64,000 bases of DNA from an uncultured Collinsella sp. (GCA_900540845.1 UQHS01000011.1:20236-84235); one strand, 5' to 3'; shown: positions 16,763 to 26,186, counted from the first letter of the stretch. The notes: generated by a model from the sequence alone, not told the origin. Program-made: numbers and translations.

Positions 16763-17413
16763 CTATTCGCCGTCCGCAGCGTCAAAGGGGTCGGAGAACA
16801 TCGCATCGAGGTCCTCCTCCTCAAAGCCGTACTCGTCTGCCTCGAGACGGGCGCGAGCCTCCTCGGCGGCACGAACGGCCTCGCGCTCGGCCTCGAGACG
16901 ATTGGGGTCGATCTCGAACCAGAGGGCCGCGATGCAAGCGGCCTCGCAGTCGTCTGCCGTGACGGTGCACGCCACGTGCTGCAGGCTGGGCAGATGGCGC
17001 TCGCGCACGATGCGGCCGAGCACGCCGTTGACGAAACCGGCGGAGTCGTCGGTACCGTAGGCCTTGGCGATCTCAACCGCCTCGTTGATGACGACGGCGG
17101 CGTCGAGCGTGTCGGCGACCTGGAAATACAGCTCGTACACGGCCGAGCGCAACAGGTTGCGATCGGCGCCGGGCATGCGCTCGAGGCTCCAATTCGCAGA
17201 GACGGCGCGCAGGGCCGAGTCGATGCGATCACGGTTGGCGTCGACGCCGCGCGCGATCTGGATGGCGTAATCGGCCAGCGGGCCCTTGGAGAGCGTGAAA
17301 TCACCGGCAAGAACCTCGGCCACGGACTCGCCGCGGACCTCGGCCTGGAACAAAATCTGAAGAGCCTGGCTGCGGGCAAGCGTGCGCCCGCGGTTGACCT
17401 TAAGGGATGCCAC
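16763..17413 (-). CDS. nusB: Transcription antitermination factor NusB
   Basis: 216 residues. The all-helical NusB fold covers about 1-145 (ARSQALQILFQAEVRGES; later LDAAVVINEAVEIAKAYGTDDSAGFVNGVL). NusB binds boxA RNA with S10 in rRNA antitermination. The last 70 residues are an acidic, Ala/Glu-rich extension that makes the protein longer than the usual 140-150. It follows the Asp23-family gene by three bases, and xseB comes next. Confidence 0.93.
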   Translation of the reverse strand: MASLKVNRGRTLARSQALQILFQAEVRGESVAEVLAGDFTLSKGPLADYAIQIARGVDANRDRIDSALRAVSANWSLERMPGADRNLLRSAVYELYFQVADTLDAAVVINEAVEIAKAYGTDDSAGFVNGVLGRIVRERHLPSLQHVACTVTADDCEAACIAALWFEIDPNRLEAEREAVRAAEEARARLEADEYGFEEEDLDAMFSDPFDAADGE

Positions 17414-17416
17414 GCG

Positions 17417-17776
17417 CTACTCCTTGGGGAAAACGAGGCTGTCGATGCAGATGTTCACGCTCTCAACATCGACGCCGACCTGGGCGTCGATAGCACTAAC
17501 CACAGCCTCGCGCACGACCTCGGCTAGCTTCTTGAACGGATAGCCGAAGAAGACCGTGAGATGCACGGTGAGACGGAGCTTGTCGTCGATGACCTCGGCC
17601 TCGACGTCCTCGCCCACCTGGGTGGACTTGGCGGAGAACATAGAGACGAGGTTGGTGGCGAGGTCCTTGACGCCAACAGAGGCGACGCCCTCGACCTCCT
17701 CGACGGAACGGGAGACGATGGCCGCCAGGACCTCGGGTGCGATGCCGATGCCGGCAATAGTGATCTCTTGCGACAT
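17417..17776 (-). CDS. Asp23/Gls24 family envelope stress protein
   Basis: 119 residues beginning MSQEITIAGIGIAPEVLAAI. The pattern of a short beta-rich domain with VEGVASVG and VDVESVNICIDSL is the Asp23/Gls24 (DUF322) family, linked to cell-envelope stress and found between efp and nusB in many Gram-positive genomes. Start ATG 17776 follows AAAGGAG by five bases. Reading frames that extend further upstream run through efp in another frame and are spurious. Confidence 0.9.
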   Translation of the reverse strand: MSQEITIAGIGIAPEVLAAIVSRSVEEVEGVASVGVKDLATNLVSMFSAKSTQVGEDVEAEVIDDKLRLTVHLTVFFGYPFKKLAEVVREAVVSAIDAQVGVDVESVNICIDSLVFPKE

Positions 17777-17847
17777 GTGCACTCCTTTACGTGATACGCG
17801 CACGGCCCCGCGAGGCCGCACGATTGCGTTTTGGGAAAACGACGCGA

Positions 17848-18411
17848 CTAGAGGCGCTGGACGAACTCGCCGGTGCGGGTGTCGACCTTGATGCGCTCGC
17901 CCTCGTTGAGGTACATGGGGACCATGACCTGGGCGCCGGTGTCGATGGTGGCGGGCTTGGTGGCACCCTGAACGGTGTTGCCCTTGGCTCCCGGGACGGT
18001 CTCGATGACCTCGGCCTCGATGAACATGGGCGGGTTCACGCCGAGCAGCTCGGTATCGGCGTAGAGAAGCTGAGCGTTGTCGTTCTCGCGCAGCCACTTG
18101 GCGTTGTCGCCGATGAAGTCGGCCGGGACGGCGATCTGCTCGTAGGAAGTCATGTCCATGAAGTAGTAGTTGTCGCCATCGTTGTAGAGGTACTGCATCT
18201 CGTTGGTGATGAGCTGCACGCTCTCGAACTTGGATCCGGCATTGCAGGTGTTCTCGACCACGCGGCCGGTCTTGAGGTCCTTGGTTTTGTAGCGGACGAA
18301 AGCGCCGCCCTTGCCGGGCTTGACGTGCTGGAACTCGACGATGGTGTAGTACTTGTCCTTGATCTTGAGACCCATGCCGTTGCGGAAGTCGGCGGTGGTG
18401 ATGGAAGCCAT
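17848..18411 (-). CDS. efp: Elongation factor P
   Basis: 187-residue EF-P, which rescues ribosomes stalled at polyproline. Three beta-barrel domains fit the length. The functional loop KPGKGGAF places Lys34 at the tip, as in EF-Ps that carry a lysine modification. No epmA/epmB is near, and the loop resembles the lysine class, so the modification state cannot be told. It is followed by the Asp23-family gene after 71 bases and preceded by pepP. Confidence 0.95.
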   Translation of the reverse strand: MASITTADFRNGMGLKIKDKYYTIVEFQHVKPGKGGAFVRYKTKDLKTGRVVENTCNAGSKFESVQLITNEMQYLYNDGDNYYFMDMTSYEQIAVPADFIGDNAKWLRENDNAQLLYADTELLGVNPPMFIEAEVIETVPGAKGNTVQGATKPATIDTGAQVMVPMYLNEGERIKVDTRTGEFVQRL

Positions 18412-18464
18412 AGCTTGCCTTTCTGTAGAGGTGTCGAACTTGAAAAGTATACTCGCAAAATGAA

Positions 18465-19595
18465 TTAACAGTCGATGACAACGAGCTCGTGCGTAGAGGT
18501 CGTGAAGGGCTCGTAACCGTCCTTGGTAACAACGCCGTAGTCCTCCAGGCGCACGCCGCCCACGCCGGGCAGGTAGATGCCGGGCTCGACGGTGATGACC
18601 GCGCCCTCCTCCACGATGTTGCTCTTGCGGCCGAAGACCGGCAGCTCGTGGATGTCGATGCCCACGCCGTGGCCGAGGCCGTGGCCGTAGTACTCGCCGT
18701 AGCCTGCGTCGCCAATGATTTTCTGGGAGAGCAGGTGGATGTCATGGCCATCAACGCCGGCATGGATGGCGGCGACGCACTCCTCGTGCGTGCGGCGGAC
18801 GATGTCGTAGATCTCGCGCTGCTTCTCGCTCGGCTCACCCACGCAGACCGTACGGGTCATATCGGACTTGTAATCGCGGTAGCCCGCGCCGTAGTCCATA
18901 AGGACGAAGTCGCCCTTCTCCACCACGCGGTCGCCGGGGATGGCGTGGGGGTTGGCGGTGTTGGGACCGGAGGCGACGATGGAGCCGAAGGCGAGGTTGT
19001 CGGCGCCGTGGTCGAACATGAAGGTCTCGAGCTCGGTGCGAATCTGCTTCTCGGTGAGGCCGGGTCGGATTACAGAGCACATGTGGGTAAACGCGGCGTC
19101 GGTGATGGACTGCGCGTGGCGCATGAGCTCGATCTCCTCTGCGTCTTTGATGGCGCGCATGAGCTGGAGGTCGCCGTGCATGAGCGGCAGGGCGGCGCAC
19201 ACGGAGCAATCTTCAAGACCACGCTCGATACCGCGGAAAAAGCCAATCTGCATGTCGTCCTCGACGGCAACCGTGCGGCTCTTGGTGTCGCGAGCACGAT
19301 CGGCGACCCAGCGCGGAATGTCGATGACGTCCATATCGAGCTTCCACTCGACGCCTGCGGGGAGATTCTCCTCGAACGTGTTGAAATAGCGGGAATCCGT
19401 GTGCAGGAAGCACGCATCAGCTGTGATGAAGGCGGCGTGGGGGTACTCACCGGTGTAGTCGAACACGCGCATCGCGCCGGTGAGCCAGCGCAGGTTTGCC
19501 TCGTCGCGAACGACGACGGCATCGTAGCCGCGCTCGTCCATCAGGGAGCGAAGACGAGCGATGCGGCCAGCGGGACCATTCATGATTTCTACCAT
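18465..19595 (-). CDS. Xaa-Pro peptidase family protein (aminopeptidase P-like)
   Basis: 376-residue M24B metallopeptidase. The creatinase-type N-domain (about 1-130) is followed by the pita-bread fold with metal ligands in LMDYGAGYRDYKSDMTRT (two Asp), GHGLGHGVGI (His) and TVEPGIYLPG and VRLEDYGVV (Glu). Cleaves N-terminal residues before proline. Start ATG 19595 has AAGGA seven bases upstream. It lies just before efp, the usual Gram-positive pairing. Confidence 0.93.
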   Translation of the reverse strand: MVEIMNGPAGRIARLRSLMDERGYDAVVVRDEANLRWLTGAMRVFDYTGEYPHAAFITADACFLHTDSRYFNTFEENLPAGVEWKLDMDVIDIPRWVADRARDTKSRTVAVEDDMQIGFFRGIERGLEDCSVCAALPLMHGDLQLMRAIKDAEEIELMRHAQSITDAAFTHMCSVIRPGLTEKQIRTELETFMFDHGADNLAFGSIVASGPNTANPHAIPGDRVVEKGDFVLMDYGAGYRDYKSDMTRTVCVGEPSEKQREIYDIVRRTHEECVAAIHAGVDGHDIHLLSQKIIGDAGYGEYYGHGLGHGVGIDIHELPVFGRKSNIVEEGAVITVEPGIYLPGVGGVRLEDYGVVTKDGYEPFTTSTHELVVIDC

Positions 19596-19645
19596 GGGAA
19601 CATCCTTCCTAGTTTGAGTGACACCAAGATACACCGAAGTTGTGA

Positions 19646-19713
19646 ATGTGCAATTTGGGGCACGTCCCCAAATTCTCGATGTGCAATCTGGGGACGTGCC
19701 CCAAATTGCACAT
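19646..19713. repeat. Dispersed palindrome downstream of the aroB-like gene
   Basis: Arms 19646-19670 and 19689-19713 are perfectly complementary (25 bp; ATGTGCAATTTGGGGCACGT type). The short spacer repeats ATGTGCAATCTGGGGACG. It abuts the stop codon of the aroB-like gene (19715) and lies between that gene and pepP, so a terminator role is plausible. Confidence 0.8.
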
Positions 19714-19714
19714 G

Positions 19715-20803
19715 TCAGGAACGACGGGAGGCGAGGAACGCCCGGGCGTGGCGCTCGAGTACGGCGTCTTCGACAGTGGCGAGGCGCATCACGCCCGGGT
19801 ATTTCGGCAGCGCCAGCTGGAACCTGTTGGATCGGCGGAATCGCTCGGCGCGTAGCGCCTCGATAAACGTCTCGGGATCGATGTCGAACGCAAGCTCCCC
19901 CACCCCGAGGTCCTCGAGGCGATCGTCCAGCGCAAACATCTCATCGACCGAGAAATCGCACGCATCGACGGCGAAGCGCGCCTCGAAGCGCATGCCCTCC
20001 GCGCGCAGCAGATACGCGGGCGCATCCGATGCGCCGAGACACGATGCCAGGGCGCGCGCAGTAGTCTCACCGAACATGAACGCCTTGCGGGCAGAGGGGC
20101 TTGCGGACTTGACGGTGTTGAGGCGCGAGGTGAGCGCAGAGCTCAATGCCTCGAGCAGCGCCTGATCGTCACCGGAGGAGACGCGCTCGGACAGCCCCTC
20201 GAAATCCTCCCAGCATTTGCGGCTCTCGGCCAGCGCGGCCGCGCACAGGAGCACATAGCCCATACCGTTGGCGGCAATACCCGCATCGCGCACCAGGTCC
20301 AAGTCGCAGACGACGAGAGCCGGATGAGGGGGCAGCGACACCGAGGCGAAGCCGGTCTTGGTCGCAAGGGGCATCATCTGCGTGGAAGAGCACATCATGG
20401 CGTCGAGCGTGGTGGGGACGAGCGCCGCAGCCGTACCCTCGCACCACGTGTTCGCGCAAAACGTCGCCATCGAGCACACGCGCATGCCGCCCAAGCCAAC
20501 AACGAGATCCTCACCTGTGATGTGGCCCTCGTCGAGTGCGGCGTAGACCTTCGAGGCGACGGCGATGCCAGGGGTGGCCGAATCGTCAAGAAGCACCTCG
20601 TGGACCTCATACCCCGCATCGATAAGCGAGCGGCGCACGCTCACGACAGTGGCATCGGGCACAGAGCCCTCCAAGACGAGCAGTGCGCGACACGGCCTGC
20701 CAACGGCGCTCGCGAAAAACCGAGAAAGCTCCGAGAAGGCGCCGAAGCCCAAACGGCAATCCGTGCTGACGGCACCAAAATTGAGCAGTTTGCGACGAAT
20801 CAT
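19715..20803 (-). CDS. 3-dehydroquinate synthase-like protein lacking catalytic residues
   Basis: 362 residues with the overall layout of AroB: an N-terminal NAD-binding half with LVVGLGGMRV and VPTTLDAM, and a helical C-terminal half. The residues that define the enzyme are missing. The GGGV-GD nucleotide loop is degraded, the VGGKTAVN lysine is gone (STQMMPL), and the zinc ligands are replaced: the Glu of GLAE is Tyr, the His of NFGHT is Glu (MFGETTARA), and the His of LHGEA is Arg. It overlaps aroK by four bases, which supports descent from an aroK-aroB pair. It is probably not an active dehydroquinate synthase; it may be a pseudoenzyme or have another substrate. Confidence 0.75.
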   Translation of the reverse strand: MIRRKLLNFGAVSTDCRLGFGAFSELSRFFASAVGRPCRALLVLEGSVPDATVVSVRRSLIDAGYEVHEVLLDDSATPGIAVASKVYAALDEGHITGEDLVVGLGGMRVCSMATFCANTWCEGTAAALVPTTLDAMMCSSTQMMPLATKTGFASVSLPPHPALVVCDLDLVRDAGIAANGMGYVLLCAAALAESRKCWEDFEGLSERVSSGDDQALLEALSSALTSRLNTVKSASPSARKAFMFGETTARALASCLGASDAPAYLLRAEGMRFEARFAVDACDFSVDEMFALDDRLEDLGVGELAFDIDPETFIEALRAERFRRSNRFQLALPKYPGVMRLATVEDAVLERHARAFLASRRS

Positions 20804-21333
20804 ATCAAGCCACGCTCCAAAAGCAGTTCTGCGACGACATACGAGACCTCGGTAAAGGAGGCCCCACGGATATCCACGGTGAGATCGGCCGCCTGCTCGT
20901 ACAGCGGCCGGCGATGCGCGAGCAAGTCCGCCGCATGCTCGGCACTCCGAAAATCGGGGCGCGTGTCGGATCGGCGAATCTGGCGAAGCGAGTCATCGAG
21001 GTCGCCGTCGAGGTAGACGCAAAACCCCATCTCATGCATGAGCTCGATGTTGCGAGGGGTCTCGATGATGCCGCCTCCGCATGAGACGAGCAGGCTGCGC
21101 TCGGATTTGAGGCCCTCCAGCACGTCCGTCTCCAGTTCGCGAAAACGATCTTCCCCCTGCTCCTCGAAGACCTGGGACACCGTGCTGCCGCACCGGCGCT
21201 CAACCAGGCGGTCGGTGTCCACAAAACGACGGTGGAACATGCGCCCCAGATTACGGGCGAGCGTAGACTTGCCCGCACCGAGAAAACCGACGAAGAAGAC
21301 GTGGTCGCATCCATGTTTAACCGCGTTGGTCAT
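20800..21333 (-). CDS. aroK: Shikimate kinase
   Basis: 177-residue P-loop kinase that phosphorylates shikimate. Walker A is GFLGAGKST. The shikimate contacts are present: DTD (VDTDRLVE), FRELE, and GGGII (SCGGGIIETP). RPLYEQ near the C-terminus is the usual adenine/lid-side motif. The aroB-like gene overlaps its stop. The enzyme looks intact, in contrast to its neighbour. Confidence 0.9.
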   Translation of the reverse strand: MTNAVKHGCDHVFFVGFLGAGKSTLARNLGRMFHRRFVDTDRLVERRCGSTVSQVFEEQGEDRFRELETDVLEGLKSERSLLVSCGGGIIETPRNIELMHEMGFCVYLDGDLDDSLRQIRRSDTRPDFRSAEHAADLLAHRRPLYEQAADLTVDIRGASFTEVSYVVAELLLERGLI

Positions 21334-21339
21334 TCCGCC

Positions 21340-21837
21340 CTACTCCTCGCAGGGAACTCGGCGCAATGCGCGGCGCTCAAAGATGCGAAAGATCTGCGTA
21401 TACCACAGGTCAACATGCGTCTGGGGCTTCACAAGGATGGTCTGGATCCCGGCGAGGTTGCCGCCCCACACATCGGTGTAGAGCTGATCACCGATCATGA
21501 CCGACTCCTTGGGCGCGGCACCCAGGCGCTTCATTCCCGCCTTGATGGCAAACGGAAGCGGCTTGCAGGCGAAGGAGATGTAATCCATACCGAGCTCTCC
21601 CGCCGAGCGGGCGACCTGGTTGGTGTGCCAATTATTGGACACCATGATCAACTTGAACCCGAGCTCGTGAGCGCGGGCGAGCCACGCGGCCACCGACGGC
21701 GGTGCGTCGGTGCGATCGCGCGGAACCAGTGTGTTGTCACGGTCGAACAGAATCGCGCGCACGCCGGATTCCCAAAGGTCATCGAGATCGATCCGCTCAA
21801 CGCACGACAGGTAGCGATCGGGGGACAAAAGGCTCAT
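21340..21837 (-). CDS. YqeG family HAD IIIA-type phosphatase
   Basis: 165 residues. HAD motif I is FDRDNTLVP (usually DxDNTL), motif II is VSNN, and motif IV is IGDQLYTDVWGGN; this matches the YqeG family found near aro and ribosome-assembly genes in Gram-positives. Its substrate is not established. Start ATG 21837 lies right after the mltG stop with GGGAG nine bases upstream. Confidence 0.88.
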   Translation of the reverse strand: MSLLSPDRYLSCVERIDLDDLWESGVRAILFDRDNTLVPRDRTDAPPSVAAWLARAHELGFKLIMVSNNWHTNQVARSAGELGMDYISFACKPLPFAIKAGMKRLGAAPKESVMIGDQLYTDVWGGNLAGIQTILVKPQTHVDLWYTQIFRIFERRALRRVPCEE

Positions 21838-21843
21838 AACCAA

Positions 21844-23100
21844 CTACTCCCAAGACTGCATGTGCTCATCGTAGGTCTGGGAGAAAAACTCCTCTTCCTG
21901 CGTGATGAAGAAGTACAGGTCGCTGGAATCGGTGGGCTCGAGCGTGGCGCGAATCGCCTCGATCGAGGGAGAGCAGATGGGCGTGGGCGGCAGACCCGGA
22001 TTCATATAGGAGTTGTAAGGGCTGTCGATGGTCTGGATGTCGTTGGCAGTGACCTCGCCGCCCGTCTCGTACATGAGCGTCGCATCGCTCTCGAGGAAAG
22101 GACGACCGGCGAAATCCCCAACGCCGGCCAAACGATTGAAGAAGACCGACGCCACATGGGCGCGCTGCTCGGCATGAAGGCCCTCGCGCTCCACGACGGA
22201 GGCGAGCTTGAGAATGTCGTAATCGGACATCTCGAGGCCATAGCGCGACGAAATCAGGGCGCGCGCGGCATCGAAATCAAGCGCGTTGACCACGTCGGTC
22301 TGATACTGGTCAAGCATCGCCCGAATCACCTGGTCGACCGAGGGGGTACCCGAGAACGTATACGTCTTGGGGAACAGGAACCCCTCGAGGGAATCATCGG
22401 CTGCCTCGGAGAGGAAGGCATAATCGCCGGCATAGTTAGAAGCCTTGGCCTGGGCGACGAATTCATCGGCGGAGATACCGTACACCTGCTCGACGATCGC
22501 GGCCGTCTGCTCGACGGTCTTGCCCTCGGGCACGGTCAACTTGACGCCCTCGACATTGGGACCGGCAACGAGCTGCTTGACGACCTCAAGCGGGTCCTGC
22601 AGGGTCTCGAACTGATACTCGCCCGGCTTGAGCGACATCTCGGCGTTGAGCTTCTTGACCGCAGCGTAGTATTCGCTCGGCTCTTCGATGATGTGGTTCT
22701 CGGAGAGGATCGACGCGATGGCGTCACCCGAAGATCCCTCCGGGATGGTGATCGTCACCTGCTGGCCGGCCTCGACGAAAGAAGCGGCGCCTCCAAACAA
22801 GCGCGGGAACACGTAGAAGGCGGCCCCCGCGATGACCGCGATGGCGATGACCACGGCAATCACAACAGGAACAACCGATTTGGACTTGGCAGGCTTAGCG
22901 GAGCGGGTGTAGGCGGGCTGAACGGTAGCACGAGCCCTGCCCGAGGCGGGCGCTGCACTTGGCTGGGCAAAACGAGTGCCCCCCGTCTGAGCCGGCCTGC
23001 GCGCCGGCTGGCAAGAGGGCGCGGGGGCATCGGTGCGAAACCGCGTGCCGGCGGGACGCTGAGTGCCCTGGGGGCGTTTTGAGCCGGGAACGTTAGCCAC
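21844..23100 (-). CDS. mltG: Endolytic transglycosylase MltG
   Basis: 418 residues. A disordered Pro/Arg/Thr-rich cytoplasmic N-terminus (about 1-75) precedes one membrane helix (about 76-100), a LysM-like part, and the YceG catalytic domain with the SVVEREG motif (catalytic Glu) and FFNRL and TYNSYMNPGLPP-type segments. It cuts nascent glycan and terminates peptidoglycan strands. The start is GTG 23100 with AAAGGA five bases upstream; it overlaps ruvX by eight bases, the usual order alaS-ruvX-mltG. Confidence 0.92.
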   Translation of the reverse strand: MANVPGSKRPQGTQRPAGTRFRTDAPAPSCQPARRPAQTGGTRFAQPSAAPASGRARATVQPAYTRSAKPAKSKSVVPVVIAVVIAIAVIAGAAFYVFPRLFGGAASFVEAGQQVTITIPEGSSGDAIASILSENHIIEEPSEYYAAVKKLNAEMSLKPGEYQFETLQDPLEVVKQLVAGPNVEGVKLTVPEGKTVEQTAAIVEQVYGISADEFVAQAKASNYAGDYAFLSEAADDSLEGFLFPKTYTFSGTPSVDQVIRAMLDQYQTDVVNALDFDAARALISSRYGLEMSDYDILKLASVVEREGLHAEQRAHVASVFFNRLAGVGDFAGRPFLESDATLMYETGGEVTANDIQTIDSPYNSYMNPGLPPTPICSPSIEAIRATLEPTDSSDLYFFITQEEEFFSQTYDEHMQSWE

Positions 23101-23521
23101 GATCGTCCTTTCGATGGGTGGAATCAAGCCATGCCTGCAGGAAAAGCGAGGCGGAAATCATGTCGATCTTGCCGCGCATTTGCTTTTCGGAGAGCCCCTG
23201 CTGGCGTAGGATGCGCTTGGCCTCCGCGGAGGAGAGCCGCTCGTCGATAAACTCCACAGGCAGGCCGCACTGGGAGGCGATGCGCACGCCAATAGCCCGG
23301 ATGTGCTCTGCCTGTGGGCCCTCCTCGCCCCCCATCGTCTGGGGTAAGCCGCAGACGATGACATCGGGCTCGTGGTCCTCGAGAATCATCCTGAACGAGC
23401 GCGCCATCTGCTCGACCTCGGAGGCAGACAGCACCTTGAGCGGCATGGCGACGCGCCCGGTGCGGTCTGAGACCGCGATTCCGGTGCGCGTGCCGCCGAT
23501 ATCGAGAGCGAGGGCAACCAC
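23093..23521 (-). CDS. ruvX: Putative pre-16S rRNA nuclease (YqgF/RuvX)
   Basis: 142 residues with an RNase H fold: LDIGGTRTGIAVSD at the start, PDVIVCGLPQTMGG in the middle, and the FIDERLSSAEA motif. Believed to process the 5' end of 16S rRNA. The start taken is GTG 23521 after AGGG, just past the alaS stop; this gives the family's normal size, while longer frames run into alaS. Confidence 0.9.
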   Translation of the reverse strand: MVALALDIGGTRTGIAVSDRTGRVAMPLKVLSASEVEQMARSFRMILEDHEPDVIVCGLPQTMGGEEGPQAEHIRAIGVRIASQCGLPVEFIDERLSSAEAKRILRQQGLSEKQMRGKIDMISASLFLQAWLDSTHRKDDRG

Positions 23522-23534
23522 GACGGACCCTACA

Positions 23535-26186
23535 TTAGGCGCCGAGCGCGTCGCGGGCGGCCTCGAGCGCGGAAGCGATGCCCGAGGCGTTCTTACCGCC
23601 CGCCTGAGCCATGATGGGCTTACCGCCGCCACGACCGTCAACAAGCGGGGCGATCTGCTTGATCACGTTGCCGGCGTGGAACCCGGCGGAAGCGGCGTCG
23701 TCAGTGGCAGCCGCGATGAGCGCAGGCGTGCCCTTCTCCGTAACCGTAGCAAGGACGCACGCGCAGGCGCCGTTGATCTTCTGGCGAACGGTATCCCACA
23801 CGTTGCGCAGGTCGGCTGCCTCAAGACCGGAGAGCTCAGCGATGACGAGCTTGTAGCCATCGGCATCGACGGCATGCTCGATGGCCGAGCTGATGGCGTC
23901 GGAGCCGCCGCCCGTGAGAGCGCGCTTGAGCTTCTGGTTCACATCGCGCAGCTCACCCTGGAGAGCGGCGACGCGTGCGGGAACCTCCTCGACGCGGCAC
24001 TTGAGAGACGCGGCGGCAGACTCGGCGAGAGCGGCGCGATTCTCGAGGTAGGCGATGGCACCAGTGCTCGTGACGGCCTCGATGCGGCGAACGTTGGAGC
24101 CCGTAGAGGACTCAGAAACGATCTTGAACAGGCCAAGCTCGGCGGTGTTGGCGGCATGCGTGCCACCGCAGAGCTCGCGGGAGAACGGCTCATCCTCGGC
24201 GCCGACGGAAACGACGCGAACGACGTCGCCGTACTTCTCGCCGAACAGCGCAACGGCACCCGCGGCCTTGGCCTCATCGATGCCCATCACACGGGTGACG
24301 ACAGGCTTCGCGGCGAGGATCTGCTCGTTGACGAGCTCCTCGACCGCGCGGATCTGCTCAGAGGTCATGGCCTCGAAATGCGTGAAGTCAAAACGTAGGC
24401 TCTCGGGAGACACGAGGGAGCCGGCCTGGTTGACGTGATCGCCCAGAACCTCCTTCAGGGCGGCGTCGAGCAGGTGGGTCGCCGTGTGGTTGCGGCGAAG
24501 CAACCCGCGGCGGCTCAAATCGAAGCCGGCGAACACGGTATCGCCCTCGGAGAGAGCGCCGATGAGCTTGCCCTCGTGAACGTACAGGCCGCCCTTGGCA
24601 ACCGTGTTCATGACGAAGAACTGGGCGTCGTCGGTGTCGATGAGGCCGTGATCGCCCTGCTGGCCGCCCATCTCGGCGTACAGCGGCGTGCGGTCGAGCA
24701 CGACAGCGCCCTCGACGTTCTCGGCGTGAGAGACGCGCTCGCCGTTCACGACGATAGCGAGGACGTGGGCGCCCTCGATGCTCTCGTTGTCATAGCCGAC
24801 GAACTCGGTCGCAGGAAGCTGGTCGGCGAGCTCGGTCCAAACGTCGTTGAAGGAGCCCCAGGCGTCGCCCTTGGCGGCGGCGCGGGCACGAGCCTTCTGC
24901 TCGGCCATCTCGGCGTCGAAACCCTCGATATCGACGGCGTGGCCAGCGCCCTCGGCGATCTCGACCGTCAGGTCGATGGGGAAACCAAACGTATCGTGCA
25001 GCATGAATGCGGCGGAACCGGGAAGCACCTCACCCTCACCGAGCGCGGAGAGCTGCTCGTCGAGATAGGCGCGACCGTTGTTGAGCGTGGTGGAGAAACG
25101 CTCCTCCTCCGCCTCGACGATGCCCTTGACCAGGCCGACGTTCTCAAGCAGGCTTGGGTATGCATCGCCCATGACGTCGTTGACAGCGTCGATGAAGCGA
25201 CCGAGGAAGGCCTCCTCGATGCCAATCAGGCGGCCATGGAACACGGCGCGACGAAGGAGGCGGCGCAAAACGTAGCCGCGGCCCTCGTTGCCGGGCAGCA
25301 CACCATCGGAGATGAGGAAATTCACCGAACGAGCGTGGTCGGCGATGATGCGCAGAGAGCGGGACGCGCCGGTGTAGTCGTCGTCGACATAGGTCTTACC
25401 CGAGATCTCCTCGCCGAGCTTGATGAGGCTCTGCATGACGTCGCCGTCGAAGAACGAGCTCTTGTGCTGCATGATGGCGGCCATGCGCTCCAGGCCCATG
25501 CCGGTGTCGAGGTTGCGGTGGGGCAGCTCGGGCATGGAGCCGTCCTCTTGGCGATCGAACTGCGTGAACACGAGGTTCCAGAACTCAAGGAAGCGATCGC
25601 AGTCGCACCCGGGGGCGCAGTCGGGACAGCCACAGCCGACCTCTTCGCCGAGGTCGAAGTAGATCTCGGAGCACGGACCGCAGGGGCCGGTGGGGCCGGC
25701 AGCCCAGAAGTTGTCATCCTCACCCAGGCGGGTGATGTGATCTTGCGGGACGCCGAGCGCGCGCCACACGGACTCGGTCTCATCGTCCTCGGTGAAGACG
25801 GTGAAGTACAGGCGGTCCTTAGGCAGCTTGAAGACCTCGGTGATGAGCTCGTACGCCCAGGCGCAGGCCTGCTCCTTGGTCACGCCGCCGAAGGCGAAGT
25901 TGCCCAGCATCTCGAAGAAGGACGCATGGCGGCCGTCGGCGCCGATGATGTCAATGTCGTTCGTGCGGACGCACTTCTGGCAGGAGCACGCGCCGATCTC
26001 CTTCATGACCTTCTTGCCCTGGTAGAACTCCTTGAACTGGTTCATACCGGCGTTTGCGAGCAGCAGGGACGGATCGTCGGGCACGAGCGAGGAGCTCGGA
26101 TAGAGCTTGCAGCCCTTGCTCTCGAAGAAGTTGAGGTACGCGGAGCGAATCTCTGCGGTGGTCATAGTGGGATAGCTAGCAGCCAT
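23535..26186 (-). CDS. alaS: Alanine--tRNA ligase
   Basis: 883-residue AlaRS. The class II catalytic core begins around MTTAEIRSAYLNFFESKGC. A Cys-rich GCGCPDCAPGCDCDR insert is common in Gram-positive AlaRS. The editing domain has HTATH and CGGTH metal ligands, and the C-terminal C-Ala domain carries GRGGGKP. Start ATG 26186 follows AGGAG by eight bases. The leader is only about 70 bases and shows a small GC hairpin but no T-box. Confidence 0.96.
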   Translation of the reverse strand: MAASYPTMTTAEIRSAYLNFFESKGCKLYPSSSLVPDDPSLLLANAGMNQFKEFYQGKKVMKEIGACSCQKCVRTNDIDIIGADGRHASFFEMLGNFAFGGVTKEQACAWAYELITEVFKLPKDRLYFTVFTEDDETESVWRALGVPQDHITRLGEDDNFWAAGPTGPCGPCSEIYFDLGEEVGCGCPDCAPGCDCDRFLEFWNLVFTQFDRQEDGSMPELPHRNLDTGMGLERMAAIMQHKSSFFDGDVMQSLIKLGEEISGKTYVDDDYTGASRSLRIIADHARSVNFLISDGVLPGNEGRGYVLRRLLRRAVFHGRLIGIEEAFLGRFIDAVNDVMGDAYPSLLENVGLVKGIVEAEEERFSTTLNNGRAYLDEQLSALGEGEVLPGSAAFMLHDTFGFPIDLTVEIAEGAGHAVDIEGFDAEMAEQKARARAAAKGDAWGSFNDVWTELADQLPATEFVGYDNESIEGAHVLAIVVNGERVSHAENVEGAVVLDRTPLYAEMGGQQGDHGLIDTDDAQFFVMNTVAKGGLYVHEGKLIGALSEGDTVFAGFDLSRRGLLRRNHTATHLLDAALKEVLGDHVNQAGSLVSPESLRFDFTHFEAMTSEQIRAVEELVNEQILAAKPVVTRVMGIDEAKAAGAVALFGEKYGDVVRVVSVGAEDEPFSRELCGGTHAANTAELGLFKIVSESSTGSNVRRIEAVTSTGAIAYLENRAALAESAAASLKCRVEEVPARVAALQGELRDVNQKLKRALTGGGSDAISSAIEHAVDADGYKLVIAELSGLEAADLRNVWDTVRQKINGACACVLATVTEKGTPALIAAATDDAASAGFHAGNVIKQIAPLVDGRGGGKPIMAQAGGKNASGIASALEAARDALGA

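Noticed and set aside
17417..18838. 473-codon minus-strand frame across asp23, efp and pepP
   Set aside because: Only the last 119 codons (Asp23 family) are real; the rest lies out of frame over efp.
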